From Thelonectria olida (Eukaryota; Ascomycota; Sordariomycetes; Hypocreales; Nectriaceae): a stretch of 64,000 nt of DNA. The position numbers and the translations under genes were made by a program. Numbering within the stretch: position 1 is the stretch's first letter; each line of letters starts with the position of its first letter. Location of the stretch: NCBI GenBank assembly GCA_020736575.1, contig JAGPYM010000006.1, positions 1,488,001-1,552,000 of the forward strand, in the 5' to 3' direction. Below, piece by piece: positions 33,788-44,705 of this stretch. The notes beneath the pieces are model-generated. The model did not search any database and had not been told where the DNA came from. It was given only the letters and a program-made list of their open reading frames with translations.

Positions 33788-34897
33788 TCACAGAAGCTCA
33801 ATAAGGCCGTCGGCAATGTTGTCGACGTTGGTTCCCCAGTTCGCGGCAGTAGTCTAGGAAGGACTTAATTAGCACGTAGTTCTGAGATCGGACGCAACAT
33901 ATCAACGCCTTGTGTTTATAATGCCGAACATACCTGGAGGTAAAGCACTCCGTCTTCAACGACGGGCTCGTTATACGAACGGGAGAGCTTATCCACAATG
34001 CGGAACTTGACGGCGTTGTTCTCAAGAGCCTCGGTGAGACCCTCCTGGAGCATGTCATCGGTGTCGAACTTCTGGCACTTGAGGTACCAGTTGAGGCCCT
34101 CGAGGTACTTCAGAGTGAAGCTGCCGAGGTTGGTGGGGTAGTCGTCACGCGTCTCAGACGAAGCCTTGAGCTTGGCCCAAGTCTCGTCAAAGTTGGGGTC
34201 GAAGGGGACCTCCTTGCCCAGATACTTATTCAGCTCAGCCTGGGCGGCAGCAATCTTGGGGTCGTAGTCCTCCTTGATGCCGACGCGGGCAGTGTGGTTG
34301 AGGGGCTTGTCGTTGGGGGCGTTGTCGAGAGCCTTGGCCAGGTTGGACTTTTCCATAGCGTGGTCGACGTTGGTTCCGAGATAGCCCTCGGCGAAGAGGA
34401 TGGCAAGCTCACCCTCGGGGGTGACCTTGACACCGCAATAGCTAAAGAGTTTGTCCTCGTCAAAGTCCATGGTGATGACGTGGGCGTGGGCAATGCTGTT
34501 GATGTCATCCTTGAGGAGATCACCTGCCTTCTCGATGTAGTACTTCAGCTGATACTCCGCACCCTCGATATAGCTGTGAGATGATGGAGGTTAGTTTGGG
34601 CCCAGATATTCAAAGCGACTCTGAACCAACTTACGACTTGATGCAGGCTCCGAGAGAACTGTGGCCATATGAGCCCTCCTCAGCGTAGGGATAGATGGCA
34701 GCGGGGGTGATGTTAATCTTCCACTCCACACCGAGGAGATCAGAGAATCGCTTCTCATAGGACTCCCTGTTGTTCTCCCACTCATCGCGGACTATCAGGA
34801 CATTGTCAATTAAAGGCCGGTTCGGGTGAGATGCAAGCTACTTACCGTTCTTGCGAACAGCGAGGGGAAGCTTCTCGGCGGGGGGAAGACGAGGCAT
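33788..34897 (-). CDS. Conserved-looking protein of unknown function (304 residues)
   Basis: Four exons (minus): 34897-34846, 34791-34635, 34573-33934, 33853-33788, with introns of 54, 61 and 80 bp, all in frame. The chain starts MPRLPPAEKLPLAVRKNV and is soluble: no signal peptide or membrane helix. It is rich in Asp/Glu and aromatic residues (DLLGVEWKINITPAAIYPY, FDEDKLFSYCGVKVTPEGE, SFTLKYLEGLNWYLKCQKF) and looks like a folded globular domain with a central YLGTNVDHAMEKSNLAKAL segment. The near-repeat TNVDHAME / TNVDNIADG (residues about 145 and 295) is notable. Strong codon periodicity and clean introns make it a real gene. I do not recognise the family and assign no function. Confidence 0.75.
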
Positions 34898-36068
34898 GAT
34901 GTCTGTTCGTATGGAGGTAGGTAGAAGTTTGAAATAGATGAAGAGAGACGAGGCTTTAGTCTGGTGTCTAGAGGATGGTTGGATTGTGTCGTTAAGCTTC
35001 TTGCTGATGAGAGGCCAAGAGCCCTTTTATCCTCTCTCTCAAACCCCTGAGTCGTGTCATGAGTATTCGGCCACCGCTCTCAGGATAGCGTCGCCTGGTC
35101 ACTGCCTAGCCAAGGCCAAACAAACAATGGACGTTAGCGTTGAATCCCATCCCTGGCTTCCTGATGCTGAAATTCCCGTCCCCTCCTAGAAACCCCCGCT
35201 GCTGCACTGGCGATGGTGGAGAAGAAGCCTCATGACACCTCGTCTTTGCGTAGTATGTCGAAGCACGTTGCTTGCATCTGAGGTAGGCGGGAGCATGGAC
35301 CATGATCTTGCGTACCTCGAAAGAGCTCGGTTAAGCGAGCAAACATAGTTCGGCGAGTGAGTCGCGGCTTTAGATCCATCCGTCACAGGGCGGCTGGCAG
35401 CTCGAGGCGCTAAGATGCGACCCGCTGATCAAGGGTGCTGTTAACTCTCGCCCTAAGGTTACTTGAAAGCTGCCTTGTTGAGGAGCTTGAGCCGGGGTAG
35501 GAAGGTTGGGAATGAACGGTTGTCAAAGTGACGGGCAGTTTGCCTCGAGGATCAATCTCCCGACATGCATGATAGAGTGAGCCTTAATCGGCAGTCCGGC
35601 AGCGCTGAGAGGGGTTCTGAGATTAGTCGAGTGTCTGCCAATCTGCCTTGTGCCTGGCGTCTGCCGCTTGACGCTCAGCTGAAAGGATAGCGCCCCTTGG
35701 CGTACTTTGCGGTTGTTTCAACGGCGTCAAGCGTGCACGAGGTTTCGCCTCATTGGTACGGACATTGAGGACTCGACCCGTGGAATGCATCTCTTGTTGG
35801 GGAAGACGAGTCTGGAAGTCTCCGATGGCTTCTAGGCCAGACCCCTGAGCTACCCCAAGCTGCGTCCCTTGTCAGAGTGGGTGTTGTCGACGCAATATCT
35901 CGAGGAACATGGCCATCATCGCATTCACATTCCGCGGCCACATCAACCGCATCAACATCCTCAATTGCATTGCAATCACAACTATCTCCCCGCTCTCCGT
36001 GTCATTATTCAGCCCGTCGGCTTCCATTCGCGTGATTATCGGTCACCAAGAAAAGTCTGCACACAAAC
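34898..36068. promoter_or_regulatory. Divergent promoter region
   Basis: 1.17 kb between the 304-residue protein gene (minus) and the 332-residue protein gene (plus). It should hold both promoters and leaders. Short open frames here carry no family signal. Confidence 0.5.
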
Positions 36069-37328
36069 ATGTCTCTGTAAGACCCCGCATCCATCCGCTC
36101 AAACGCCAATCATCTCTAACACGATACCGCCCAAGCCCGCTCAAGGTCAAGATTGCTCTGCGAGACCATTGGGAAAAGGCAGACTCTCCCCTGCAAAAGT
36201 CCATCAAGGAAGTCAAAGATCTCTTGGGCCTCGATGTCTACTGCGAACCGCAATGGCCCATCATCATTTCCGATTTGGAGAAGGTGTACGATGACAAGGG
36301 ACAGCTCACGCAGGCAGTCATCGGGCTTCTTCACACGTGGTTTGTGACCATCGCCGAGCTCATGGATGATGACAGCCACGAGGCATGGTCTGAGAAGGTG
36401 GTTGAGAAGATCAGGGAGTTCACATCCAGGCTGAAGCTCAATGTGGAGGTGAGTTCGCGCAAGGAGGGACCCTGGACGCATCAATCGGAGCCGTTGCCTA
36501 GAGCGGATGTCGCGGGCGATCCCGAGGCGAGGAGGGATTGTGGAGAAGGCCAACGCCCACTCAGTTCACAGAACTAACATGGAGTCTCCTAGGTCGGTGA
36601 GGGCGAAAGAGCCGTGACGGAATGGTCCGACAGCCGTCAAGGCTTTGTGGTGTCTGTCCCCAAGGTCCACATGTACCAACCGGCCCAGTTTGCCCAAGTG
36701 TTCATGGAGCAGCTTCTCGAATGCTTCGACGAGAAGAAACAACAGCAATCGGAGTCCCTACCCATTCATTCGACGACCGGAGATGAATGGGCTGATGTTG
36801 GTATTGATGAGACCCAAGAGAGGTCTACAAAGACGGCTGAATCGACAGCGTTGGCACCAGCCGTCGAGTTTCTTCCAGACCCCAACAACCTTCCGAAGCC
36901 CGGGACACTGCTGCTCAAGCCCCCGTACCATCTTCTCATCAACTCATATGGCGGCAATAAGCTTGAGATCCAATGCTCCCACAGCGCGACCCTTGATGTC
37001 CTAAGCCAGTACCTGAAGAGATGGTGCAAGATCAACCCGAACCTGACGACCAAGGTGAGTTTGCTCGTTGGTTGCCCGGTTTTGATAGGGACGTATTGCT
37101 AACGATGGCCAGCCACCCGCCGTAGACATTGAACTCAATCAGGGCACTTGTGGTTTCGGGCTCACGTATGATACGCTGACACTCTCCTGTGAGAACCGAT
37201 ACGGTAGTCGGTTCACGGTTTCTCCAACATTGATACTGCACTTGGTTGAAGGGGTGCTGGGCTATGAGAGGGTGTTTAGCGACGCTTCGTCCTGGCATTA
37301 CCGCCGCGATGCCCCATTCAAGCAGTGA
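36069..37328 (+). CDS. Protein of unknown function (332 residues)
   Basis: Four exons: 36069-36076, 36136-36448, 36593-37054, 37113-37328, with introns of 59, 144 and 58 bp. The first coding exon is only 8 bp (Met-Ser and two bases of Leu). It is supported by the GTAAGA donor, a CTAAC branch site and an AG that restores the frame. The soluble chain has an N-terminal helical part (KIALRDHWEKADSPLQKSIKEVKDLLGL, HTWFVTIAELMDD) and a C-terminal beta-rich part (PPYHLLINSYGGNKLEIQCSHS, GTCGFGLTYDTLTLS, FTVSPTLILHLVEGVLGYERV). No known motif is recognised. An alternative upstream start at 35909 would add a leader that is not protein-like and skip the first intron; I consider it less likely. The 144-bp intron is the longest in the window. 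Confidence 0.65.
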
Positions 37329-37510
37329 TATCTTGTTCAAGAAAGCATCATGTATCAGGATGAAGAGACATTTCTTGCCCACTATGTGACAGAATGGAAA
37401 TATGTGACGAGGGGAAAGGTGGGGGGGACAAAAATTATTACCCCAACAGCACGAGCTGAGTGCGTGGATATGAGAGCGGCTAAGAACAATGAATGAAAGC
37501 ATTGAAGGGC

Positions 37511-37515
37511 AAAAA
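37511..37515 (-). terminator. RNA polymerase III terminator of tRNA-Cys
   Basis: On the minus strand the tRNA discriminator U is followed by TTC and then five T residues. A run of four or more T is the standard Pol III stop signal. Confidence 0.8.
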
Positions 37516-37518
37516 GAA

Positions 37519-37647
37519 AGGACCGAGCGTGGATCGAACACGCGGCCTAGAGATCTGCAATCTCTCGCTGTTTGTTGTGTGAGCATGTGTGCATGAGAAT
37601 GTGAGACATGAGGGAGTCACTAACCTCTACCGCTGAGCTATCGATCC
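37519..37647 (-). tRNA. tRNA-Cys(GCA) interrupted in the D arm by a 57-bp insert
   Basis: The minus strand folds into a full cloverleaf once 37568-37624 is removed. The 7-bp acceptor stem GGATCGA/TCGGTCC has one U-G pair. The D arm is GCTC-AGCGGTA-GAG+C, the anticodon arm AGAGA-TTGCAGA-TCTCT (anticodon GCA at 37556-37558), the variable loop 5 nt, and the T arm GCGTG-TTCGATC-CACGC. The discriminator is U73, the identity base of tRNA-Cys. The A box (TAGCTCAGCGG) and B box (GTTCGATCC) are intact and a T5 terminator follows, so Pol III signals are complete. Mature length would be 71 nt. The insert splits the D stem between standard positions 24 and 25, not the canonical 37/38 intron site, and no cloverleaf with a canonical intron can be drawn. 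It could be an unusual intron-bearing gene or a tRNA gene broken by insertion. It lies between convergent protein genes, in sense with the ABC transporter transcript. Confidence 0.85.
37568..37624 (-). other. 57-bp GT..AG insert within tRNA-Cys
   Basis: Read on the minus strand the insert starts GTTAGT and ends AAACAG. The donor is identical to those of two spliceosomal introns in this window (31873 in the FAD monooxygenase gene, 60502 in the permease gene). The size equals the local intron norm, and GCTCAC, close to the fungal branch site, has its A 13 nt before the 3' end. The interior repeats CTCATG/CTCACA-like hexamers. An AG at both edges makes the exact boundary ambiguous by 2 nt. Confidence 0.7.
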
Positions 37648-38089
37648 CAGAGCTTCTTGCGGAGCTGATTGATGATAGAGACACTGCCGAGCATGTTTAT
37701 AAAAGGTTCTTCCTCCCTTGCATAAGCTTCACTCGTCGCATCATGCATGGCTGAGTGGACACGTGGTTGGCTCTGTCTGAGTCACTTAGACCAGCCCTAC
37801 CCTAGGGCTAAGATGTGACTTGGCGGGGAAAGCCTGTTATGGGCATTGCGGGAACGAGGGAAACCGTAGGAAAAGCCGTTTTAGTATCTGGGACTAAATT
37901 CGTTGTGAGAGTGTGTCATCTGAGAGTGGTAGAGTTCAGGCTCGTTCTGTCAAGGGCGTGGAATAGTGAGAAGCAAGCGCAACGTACGCCAAGCTCGCAG
38001 ATCTTTCAAGTCAAATCAAACACTTCTGCTTGCTTCAATGAATCTAACACGTCAGGCTCAATTAATTAGCAAATTACCCAGGCTCCCAT
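37648..38089. other. Intergenic region between tRNA-Cys and the ABC transporter gene
   Basis: 442 bp that hold the 3' flank of the ABC transporter gene (minus strand) and the upstream side of the tRNA gene. TTATAAAAGG at 37697-37706 is TATA-like, but I see no gene using it. Confidence 0.5.
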
Positions 38090-41000
38090 TCATTCATGCC
38101 TAGACAACACGGCTTGAACAATGTCCTCCCTCCTCACCCCGCCGCGATCACACATCCCCCTGAAAATGCCATTCAGGTCAAACACCTCCAAAGGCGCACC
38201 CAACTCGGCAATGCGCCCTTGATCCATGACACAAATGCGGTCGTATCCGATAATGGTTCTAAGACGATGCGCAATACAAAGAAGCGTCTTGCCCTTGAAT
38301 CCTTCCATCATGGTCTGCTGGATCTTGAGGTCCGTTGCAAAATCCACCGAACTCGTTGCTTCATCGCAGATGATGATGCGCGAACCTCGAACAAGCGCGC
38401 GGGCTAGAGCCATTAATTGACGTTGACCGAGGGAGAAGTTGAGTCCCTCTTCTTGAACCACGCTCTCGAGACCGATTCGGCCACTGCTGCGTTTGTTCCC
38501 CGTCGAGGCTTCTTCGTCAGCGAGGCCAGCTTGGCGAAGCGCCGACCACATTTCAAGATCCGTGTGTTCATTGAACGGATCTAGGTTGGCTCTTACTGTG
38601 CCTTTGAACAGCGTAGGGTCTTGTGGAATGATGGCCATTCGGGATCGGACATCGTGTAAGCCGATACGGCTGATGTCCACGCCATCAATCGTGATGGAAC
38701 CACCAGAAACCTCGATGATTCGGAAGAGCGTAGCGATAATGCTGGATTTGCCTGCACCTGTGCGCCCGACAATACCAATTCTCTCCCCAGGCGCCACATG
38801 CATCGTGAGACCCTTGAGGACCAGAGGCAGACCTGCGCGATAGCGCATTTGGACGTCATCAAAGACAATCTCGCCATGCTCAGGCCATTCGGACCTTACT
38901 GCAGCAGTCTCGATTTGCAGGGGCGCTTCTTCTTCGAGACCAGTGCCGTAATGATGAATCCTCTCTGTGCTGTTCATGTTGTTTTCCACCTCGGCAAGCT
39001 GTCGAACGGCGAACTGGAACATGCCCACAATGCCCAAGATGTACGAGAGCACCACGCCTCCGATGCTGGGATTGACGTTGAACCGGGACGTCACAACTAG
39101 CATGCTGATGATGAAGATCATCATGTTTCCAATGGCGTCGAGTCTGATGCTCAGCCATCGCTGGTTCGCAAAGGTCAGGAAGTAGGCGCTGTCCATGTCA
39201 TCAATCGTGTTCCGGATCATCTTGGAGAAATGGCCTTGTAGCCCGTAAGCGCGGATCGTCGCCGTTCCATATACGGCTTCGCTGAACTTTGCAAAGACGG
39301 TTGAGCGCAAAACTGACTCGTGTCGCTTGATCTCGATGGCGGATCTCCTGTAATAGCTGGCCGCGAAAAGAAACACGACAACCAGCGGTGCCAGGGCGAT
39401 GGCGAAGTAATAGTAGTAGGAGATGATGAGGACGAAAACAGACACAATCATGCCCAAGGTCATGTAATACATCCGAATCGCGTCTGTGAGGTCATTGTCC
39501 ATGACATCAATGTCCTTGGACAGTCTGTTGGTGATGCGACCGAGAGGCGTGGTGTCAAAGAAGGACATTGGTGCTCGCAGCACTTTGACCATGGCTCGAT
39601 ACAGCATAACTTTGCTAGCCTGCGTTCCAAGAATGGAGATAGAGACTGAAAATAGGAATAGAAAGATGACTTGCAAGACGCCCAACCCAGCATACACGCC
39701 AATCTAGAGTCCAACGTTAGCACATCCTCCAGCTGAAAGCAGACATGACACTCACATAGAAGTCGGCGTCATAGTCCCAGTTCTGCGCCGTCCACCAGGA
39801 TAGCCATAAACTGGTGAGGATATTTGTCGCCTGGGCCAAAACCAGCAGGACAAAGACCAGAGGGGCGATCATGATAGAGCCTGCTGCCAGGAGGTATGCC
39901 GAGTACACCCTCCACGACACGCTCCTCACGGCGCGGTCTTCAGCCTGCATCAGATCGGCCCCTTGCTTATCCTCTCCTCCTTCTTTATTCTCCTCTTTGA
40001 CATCCGTTTGTGCCCTGGCGTCCTCTGTTCCCTGGTTCTTGTCCTCCTCTTCATCAACAGACGTGGACGTCATGAGCTTCGCGAACTCGTCGTTCTGGGC
40101 CATCAAACCGTCAAAAGTCCCGAATGCTTCCACCCTCCCATCGCGCATCCACACCACCTGGTCACAGCGATGCAAGACGTGCAGCTGGTGAGTGGCGAGA
40201 ATGCGACATTTCCCCGCGAGCAGATCACACACAGCTCGCTCCATAATGTGACGGCCAACATGAGCGTCCACAGCAGACAGCGGATCGTCCATGAGGATGA
40301 AGTCGGCTTCACGGCAGTAAATGGCGCGAGCCACATTGATGCGCTGCTTTTGCCCTCCCGACACGGTGATGCCGCGCTCCCCAATCTCCGTCATGTCGCC
40401 GTCGGGGAGGGCTGCCAGGTCCGGCCTCAATGCGCAGGCATCTAATACATGCCCGTACCAGTCGGCGTCAAAGGGCTTTCCGAAGACGATGTTTTCGCGG
40501 ACTGTCGCATTTTGGATCCATGCATACTGCGGACAGAAAGCCCTCGACTTGCAAGCCAGGGTCACTTGGCCATGTGTCTTGCGCATGTTGCCTGCCAACG
40601 CCTCTAACAGTGACGTCTTTCCGGAGCCAACGGTGCCAATGACGGCGACGAGTTCGCCACGACCCAACTTGAGATTTATGTTGCGCAGCTGGAAAGGCTC
40701 TGCCACCGTAGAGGCGCTGCTACTCCGTCTCGGTGAGGACTCCTCAGCAGTGTTGGCGTTGGCAGACGAATTGGTGCGCTCCCACGTGAAGGAGGCATCT
40801 TCGATGTTGACTGCATGCTCATTCTTGTCATCATACTCAATCTCTTCGGAAGCTTCTTCTGCTAACAAGAACTCTTGGATGCGCTTGACGGAAACATAGC
40901 CATCGATGATCTGACCAATGACCAAGGGAAGGAAGTTGAGTGGCATCCGTAAACCGTTGAACATGGCCAGCGAGGAAAAGATGGGGGCTGGCGTGAGCAC

Positions 41001-42418
41001 ATTCTTCGTCATGGAGAAGGTGATGAACGACAGCATTGCCGCAAAGACGGGCATGGACATTGAGATGGCGTTGATCCCGTCTCGAATGGCGAGGATGACG
41101 CGGATTGACTTGATCTCACGCTTCCGTATGTCGTTGATTCGCTGGAGGAAACTCGTCTCCCAGCCGAAATACTTGACGAAGCGCACGGCTTGGAGGATCT
41201 CCTGAGTGAGACTCACGCGCTGGTCTGTAATCTTTGTGACCTTTGCTCGCCTCCGAAACAACGCACGAATCGCCTTGCCGAGTAGCGGCGTAGATAGGAA
41301 CAACAGCCCAACACCAGGCAAAGCGCTGTACGATAGGTTGATGACAAGAAGAGCCAGGGTGATGATGATGGCCAAAGGTGAGGCCCAGGCCATGTGGAAC
41401 ATGCCCGATGCTTGGTCGATTCGCCATGTATCTGTTGACATTAAGTTGACAATTCTGCCGTTGCTCCAACCCGCGTCATCTGAGTCAAGATTTCCCTTTG
41501 ATGGCTTTGAACCGGGTAATATCTTGGACAGAGTTCGGCTATACCACTTCTTCTCCTCCTCGCTTCCTGGTTCAACCTGGCTTGGCGGTGTATGGGAGGT
41601 GATGCCACCAACACCGCCGGCCTTGGCCTGACCCGAGATCTTCAGAGCCTTGTCAAAGATCATGGCCATCAAGACTGCCCGGGCCTCACCGCCAATAGTA
41701 GCCCCAAAGTAGAAGAATTGGTTGATGGAGATGCTCACGAGCACCTGCATGCCCGAGATGGCGAAAACTAGCCCTACGCCTTCGCCAATCGGCGGGTCTG
41801 GAGTACCGTTTCGCTGAGCATTGTAGGCCTTGCTCGCAAAGGCAATCAGATACTTGAGAACATAGGGAGAAACAGTCATGAGAATGGTAGACAACAACTG
41901 GAAGAAGCCGCCGAGGAGAAGGGGTCGCTTAAATGTGCTGTACATCGCTCGAAGAAGGGGCTGCTTGCTGCCATCTTTGATGCGATCCTGAAAGGCGCTG
42001 TTGAGCTTCTTTTCGAGAGCGTTGACGCTCCGACTAGGGTTGACAAGCCATATATCGTTTAGTTCCAAGGGTCTTCGATACCCGGCCTTTGTTAAGTTAG
42101 TCACTGGGACGACATTGAGAGGGTTGTTTGGGCACAACACACATGCATAAGTGGTGCGATCCAGTGAAAGGCTAGCACACTAAACAAGTTCGCAGATGCT
42201 TCCTTTGAGGGCAGGCGTTGCTCGGGTACTGGTGGCTTTTTTCGCCGTCCGACGCCCTTGAGGCGTTCAAGCCATGATACTGTTGACTTTCGAGGCCCAT
42301 CAGTCTCTTCGATAGCGACCTTTTCCGAAGTTGACTGTTCCACGGTCAAAGTGGCGGGTCCAGTCACGTCTTCGACAGGGGACGTAGTGTTGGTCTTTTC
42401 GTTGGCTAACTTAGACAT
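38090..42418 (-). CDS. ABC transporter, ABCC/MRP type (Yor1-like)
   Basis: An ATP-driven exporter of organic anions or drugs, 1406 residues. Exons (minus): 42418-42143, 42086-39756, 39703-38090; introns of 56 and 52 bp. It has the TMD1-NBD1-TMD2-NBD2 layout without an N-terminal TMD0, as in yeast Yor1. NBD1: Walker A GTVGSGKT (576-583), signature VSGGQKQR (667 on), Walker B FILMDDPLSAVD, where Asp replaces the catalytic Glu, the normal asymmetry of this subfamily. NBD2: Walker A GRTGAGKSS (1182 on), signature FSLGQRQ (1292 on), Walker B IIICDEATSSVD with Glu. Intron 1 falls in the IAPLMH/AGYRRPLELNDIW segment typical of the family. It could export a metabolite or xenobiotic; its divergent neighbour across 2.3 kb is CYP51. 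Confidence 0.92.
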
Positions 42419-44705
42419 GCTTACACGGCTCGCAGACTGAAGCAAAGGTCATAAGCAAAGATGGCTCGATGATTGCAGTTCCGAAGAGACACATACAACG
42501 CAAGCCTCTGTCAGAAGTCAAGGTTTATTCGTGATTCTCGTCAACTCTTCACCCGCCTCAACATGTTCTCGCCTATTCCGGGACCATCATTCGAGAACAC
42601 GCAACGGAAGCTCCTGCGGGACCGGAAAGTGGGCAGAGCCTCCCTCGGCTGTCGATTGCGCGATTGGGTTTCCAGGCGACAGATCCCGGCAATAAGCCCA
42701 TTGCGGTAAGTTATTAACTATAGGATATGCGTAATCCCCATCTAATTTGATCGCCAACAACCAAAGTCGATTGTGTGGTCCGGATAACGCGAGAACGCCG
42801 GCCCCCTCCCCCTCTTTGTTACCCCCCACTCCCCGCGAGTCTCTCGTGGACTGGATTTGAGACATCTGGATTATCAATCAATCAAGACGAGGAACCTCAT
42901 GATATTTGACAAGTCAGTTTTTTTTACAATACGTACTTTGCGTCATTGCGAGGGCAAGATGAAGGGGAATGGGTAGCCTCAGTTGCATTGGCTCTTTGCG
43001 AGCACCTATTTTGCCAATACTTAAACATGTATCGATACTTGATCTCAGAGAGACTGTAGCATAGGGTAAGTTGACTACGGCTTTGCGCAATATAATGGAT
43101 TGGAAATTTAAGAGTATAGGCGCACATCTAATTTCATTTATGCTTGTCTCCGACTCCCCTCCTTAACCTGGTCGTGGAGTCATGAACCCGTACCTTACCG
43201 CTTGGTTGAATCCTTCATCTTCTATGGTTTAAGTAATCTCCTTTGCGTCCTCTTCGAAACGCTCTCATTGCTCCATGCTTCGTTGAAACTCCTCCTTAGT
43301 GCGGTTGTCACGGTATTCCCTGTAGAAAATTTCCTCGTCGCTCTTCGAGCCCTAGTGAGTCTCATGCCCTCCGGCATTGTACATACAGATATAGGCGCGA
43401 AATCCCGAGCGCTGGGCGAGATCACGGCCATCACAAAGGCACCGGCTTTGCATGTCCTTGAAGATATCCGGACAAGCAGCGATATGTGAGAAGTGAGAGC
43501 GATTTGTAAGGGCGAGGTGATACGAGTCAACAGACACGTACCATAGTGCCAGAGACGACTGAGTTCCGTCGGAACAAATTAGGTCGGCGATGGATGCCTT
43601 AAAAGCATTAGCATTTCTAGTTGTTATTGTCATGAAAATGGGTGATAAATCGGAATATGCAGCTTTGGACCAACGTTCACCAAGTTGCAGCACAGCTGAT
43701 GTGGTGGTTCGCCGGGCTCCAAAACTGAGAAACCGACAGCACACACAAAGCAAACTGCAGATTGGACCACACGTAAAATGACTATAAATAAGTAAATCAT
43801 GGGTCAAATACAGTGGATGAGAGTCTTCGTTTTCCAATCTTCTCACTCTTAGGACAGGTATTGTGCGTATTCGCCTCGTGGTCGCCGCAGACGCTTGGCT
43901 CAGTTCCCAGCCCCAGGCTCAATCACAGCCAACCACCTCGCATCTTACAGGAAACCTGGCACTTCAAGTGGATCAAGCCGTTCAGCGGTCTAACTTGCAA
44001 CTCTACGGCGGCCATGCGGATTGATCAGGGGTAGGAGACGTGTACGTGAGAGTTCATCGGATCTAGCATTGAAGATAAGGTTGATCCAGATAGCGGAAGG
44101 GTCAGATTTCCCACAAATAACCAATGAACGATAACTTCCGAGCTTACCATCTGAATCTGCATCTTTGATTCACCGAGATCTTCGTGTTCGGGTGCATTGT
44201 CTGGAGCCCCTTGGCTGCTTATGCACTGTCAATGTGGAGATAGCCTCACGATTGAGCCAGGACGCGAATACGAATCCGACACGAATACGTACCTACGAGG
44301 TTCAAAGTGATACCGTCAGCTATGCAGGTGCAAGATAGTACTGGAAGCCAAGAGGCCACATAGCAGCGATGTGTTGATTGGAATCATGATGAAAATGGCG
44401 TCCATTGATTGGGCAGACTCCGCGGTCATCGTGAAATTGGTATAGCGCGCAGCAAACTTGTCCCATTGCAGTGAAACACTATGGGGACAGCAGATGGATT
44501 GAGCGGTTAGAATGTTCGTTGTGGAAGGAGAGCATCAACCTCACGGCCAAGACCGCTTCCTTCAGATCCTCCTCTCTCCCGAAGTGCTTAAATAAGGGCT
44601 CCCGCTTCGCTCCTTTCATGGCTTCTTGTCTGTCCCCATCACATCTCTTTCAACAGTTGGAAGCCCACCAGTCGAAAAATTGGACCGAGTAGAAAAGGGG
44701 AGACG
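42419..44705. promoter_or_regulatory. Divergent region between ABC transporter and CYP51 genes
   Basis: About 2.3 kb with both promoters. Two CCAAT boxes (minus-strand reading; 44408-44412 and 44436-44440) lie about 270-300 bp upstream of the CYP51 start, and TAAATAAG near 44588 is TATA-like. A decayed open frame occupies about 43229-43846. Whether CYP51 and the transporter are co-induced by sterol stress cannot be told from sequence. Confidence 0.5.
43229..43846 (-). pseudogene. Possible decayed small-protein gene
   Basis: One minus-strand frame stays protein-like across two internal stops. A segment with CLCDGRDLAQRSGFRAYICMYN ends at TAG (43352-43354). The same frame then continues GSKSDEEIFYREYRDNRT..QRSMEQ to TGA (43265-43267) and ERFEEDAKEIT to TAA (43229-43231). 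Both early stops are one C-to-T change from Gln or Arg codons. The charged, helix-like continuation is unlike random noncoding sequence, but I cannot name the family, and unseen introns could offer another explanation. The low confidence reflects this. Confidence 0.3.

Noticed and set aside
37519..37647. Reading the tRNA as one with a canonical 37/38 intron and another anticodon
   Set aside because: The fixed 3' half of the anticodon stem (TCTCT) pairs correctly only with AGAGA just upstream of TTGCAGA; alternatives break the D arm or lack U33.
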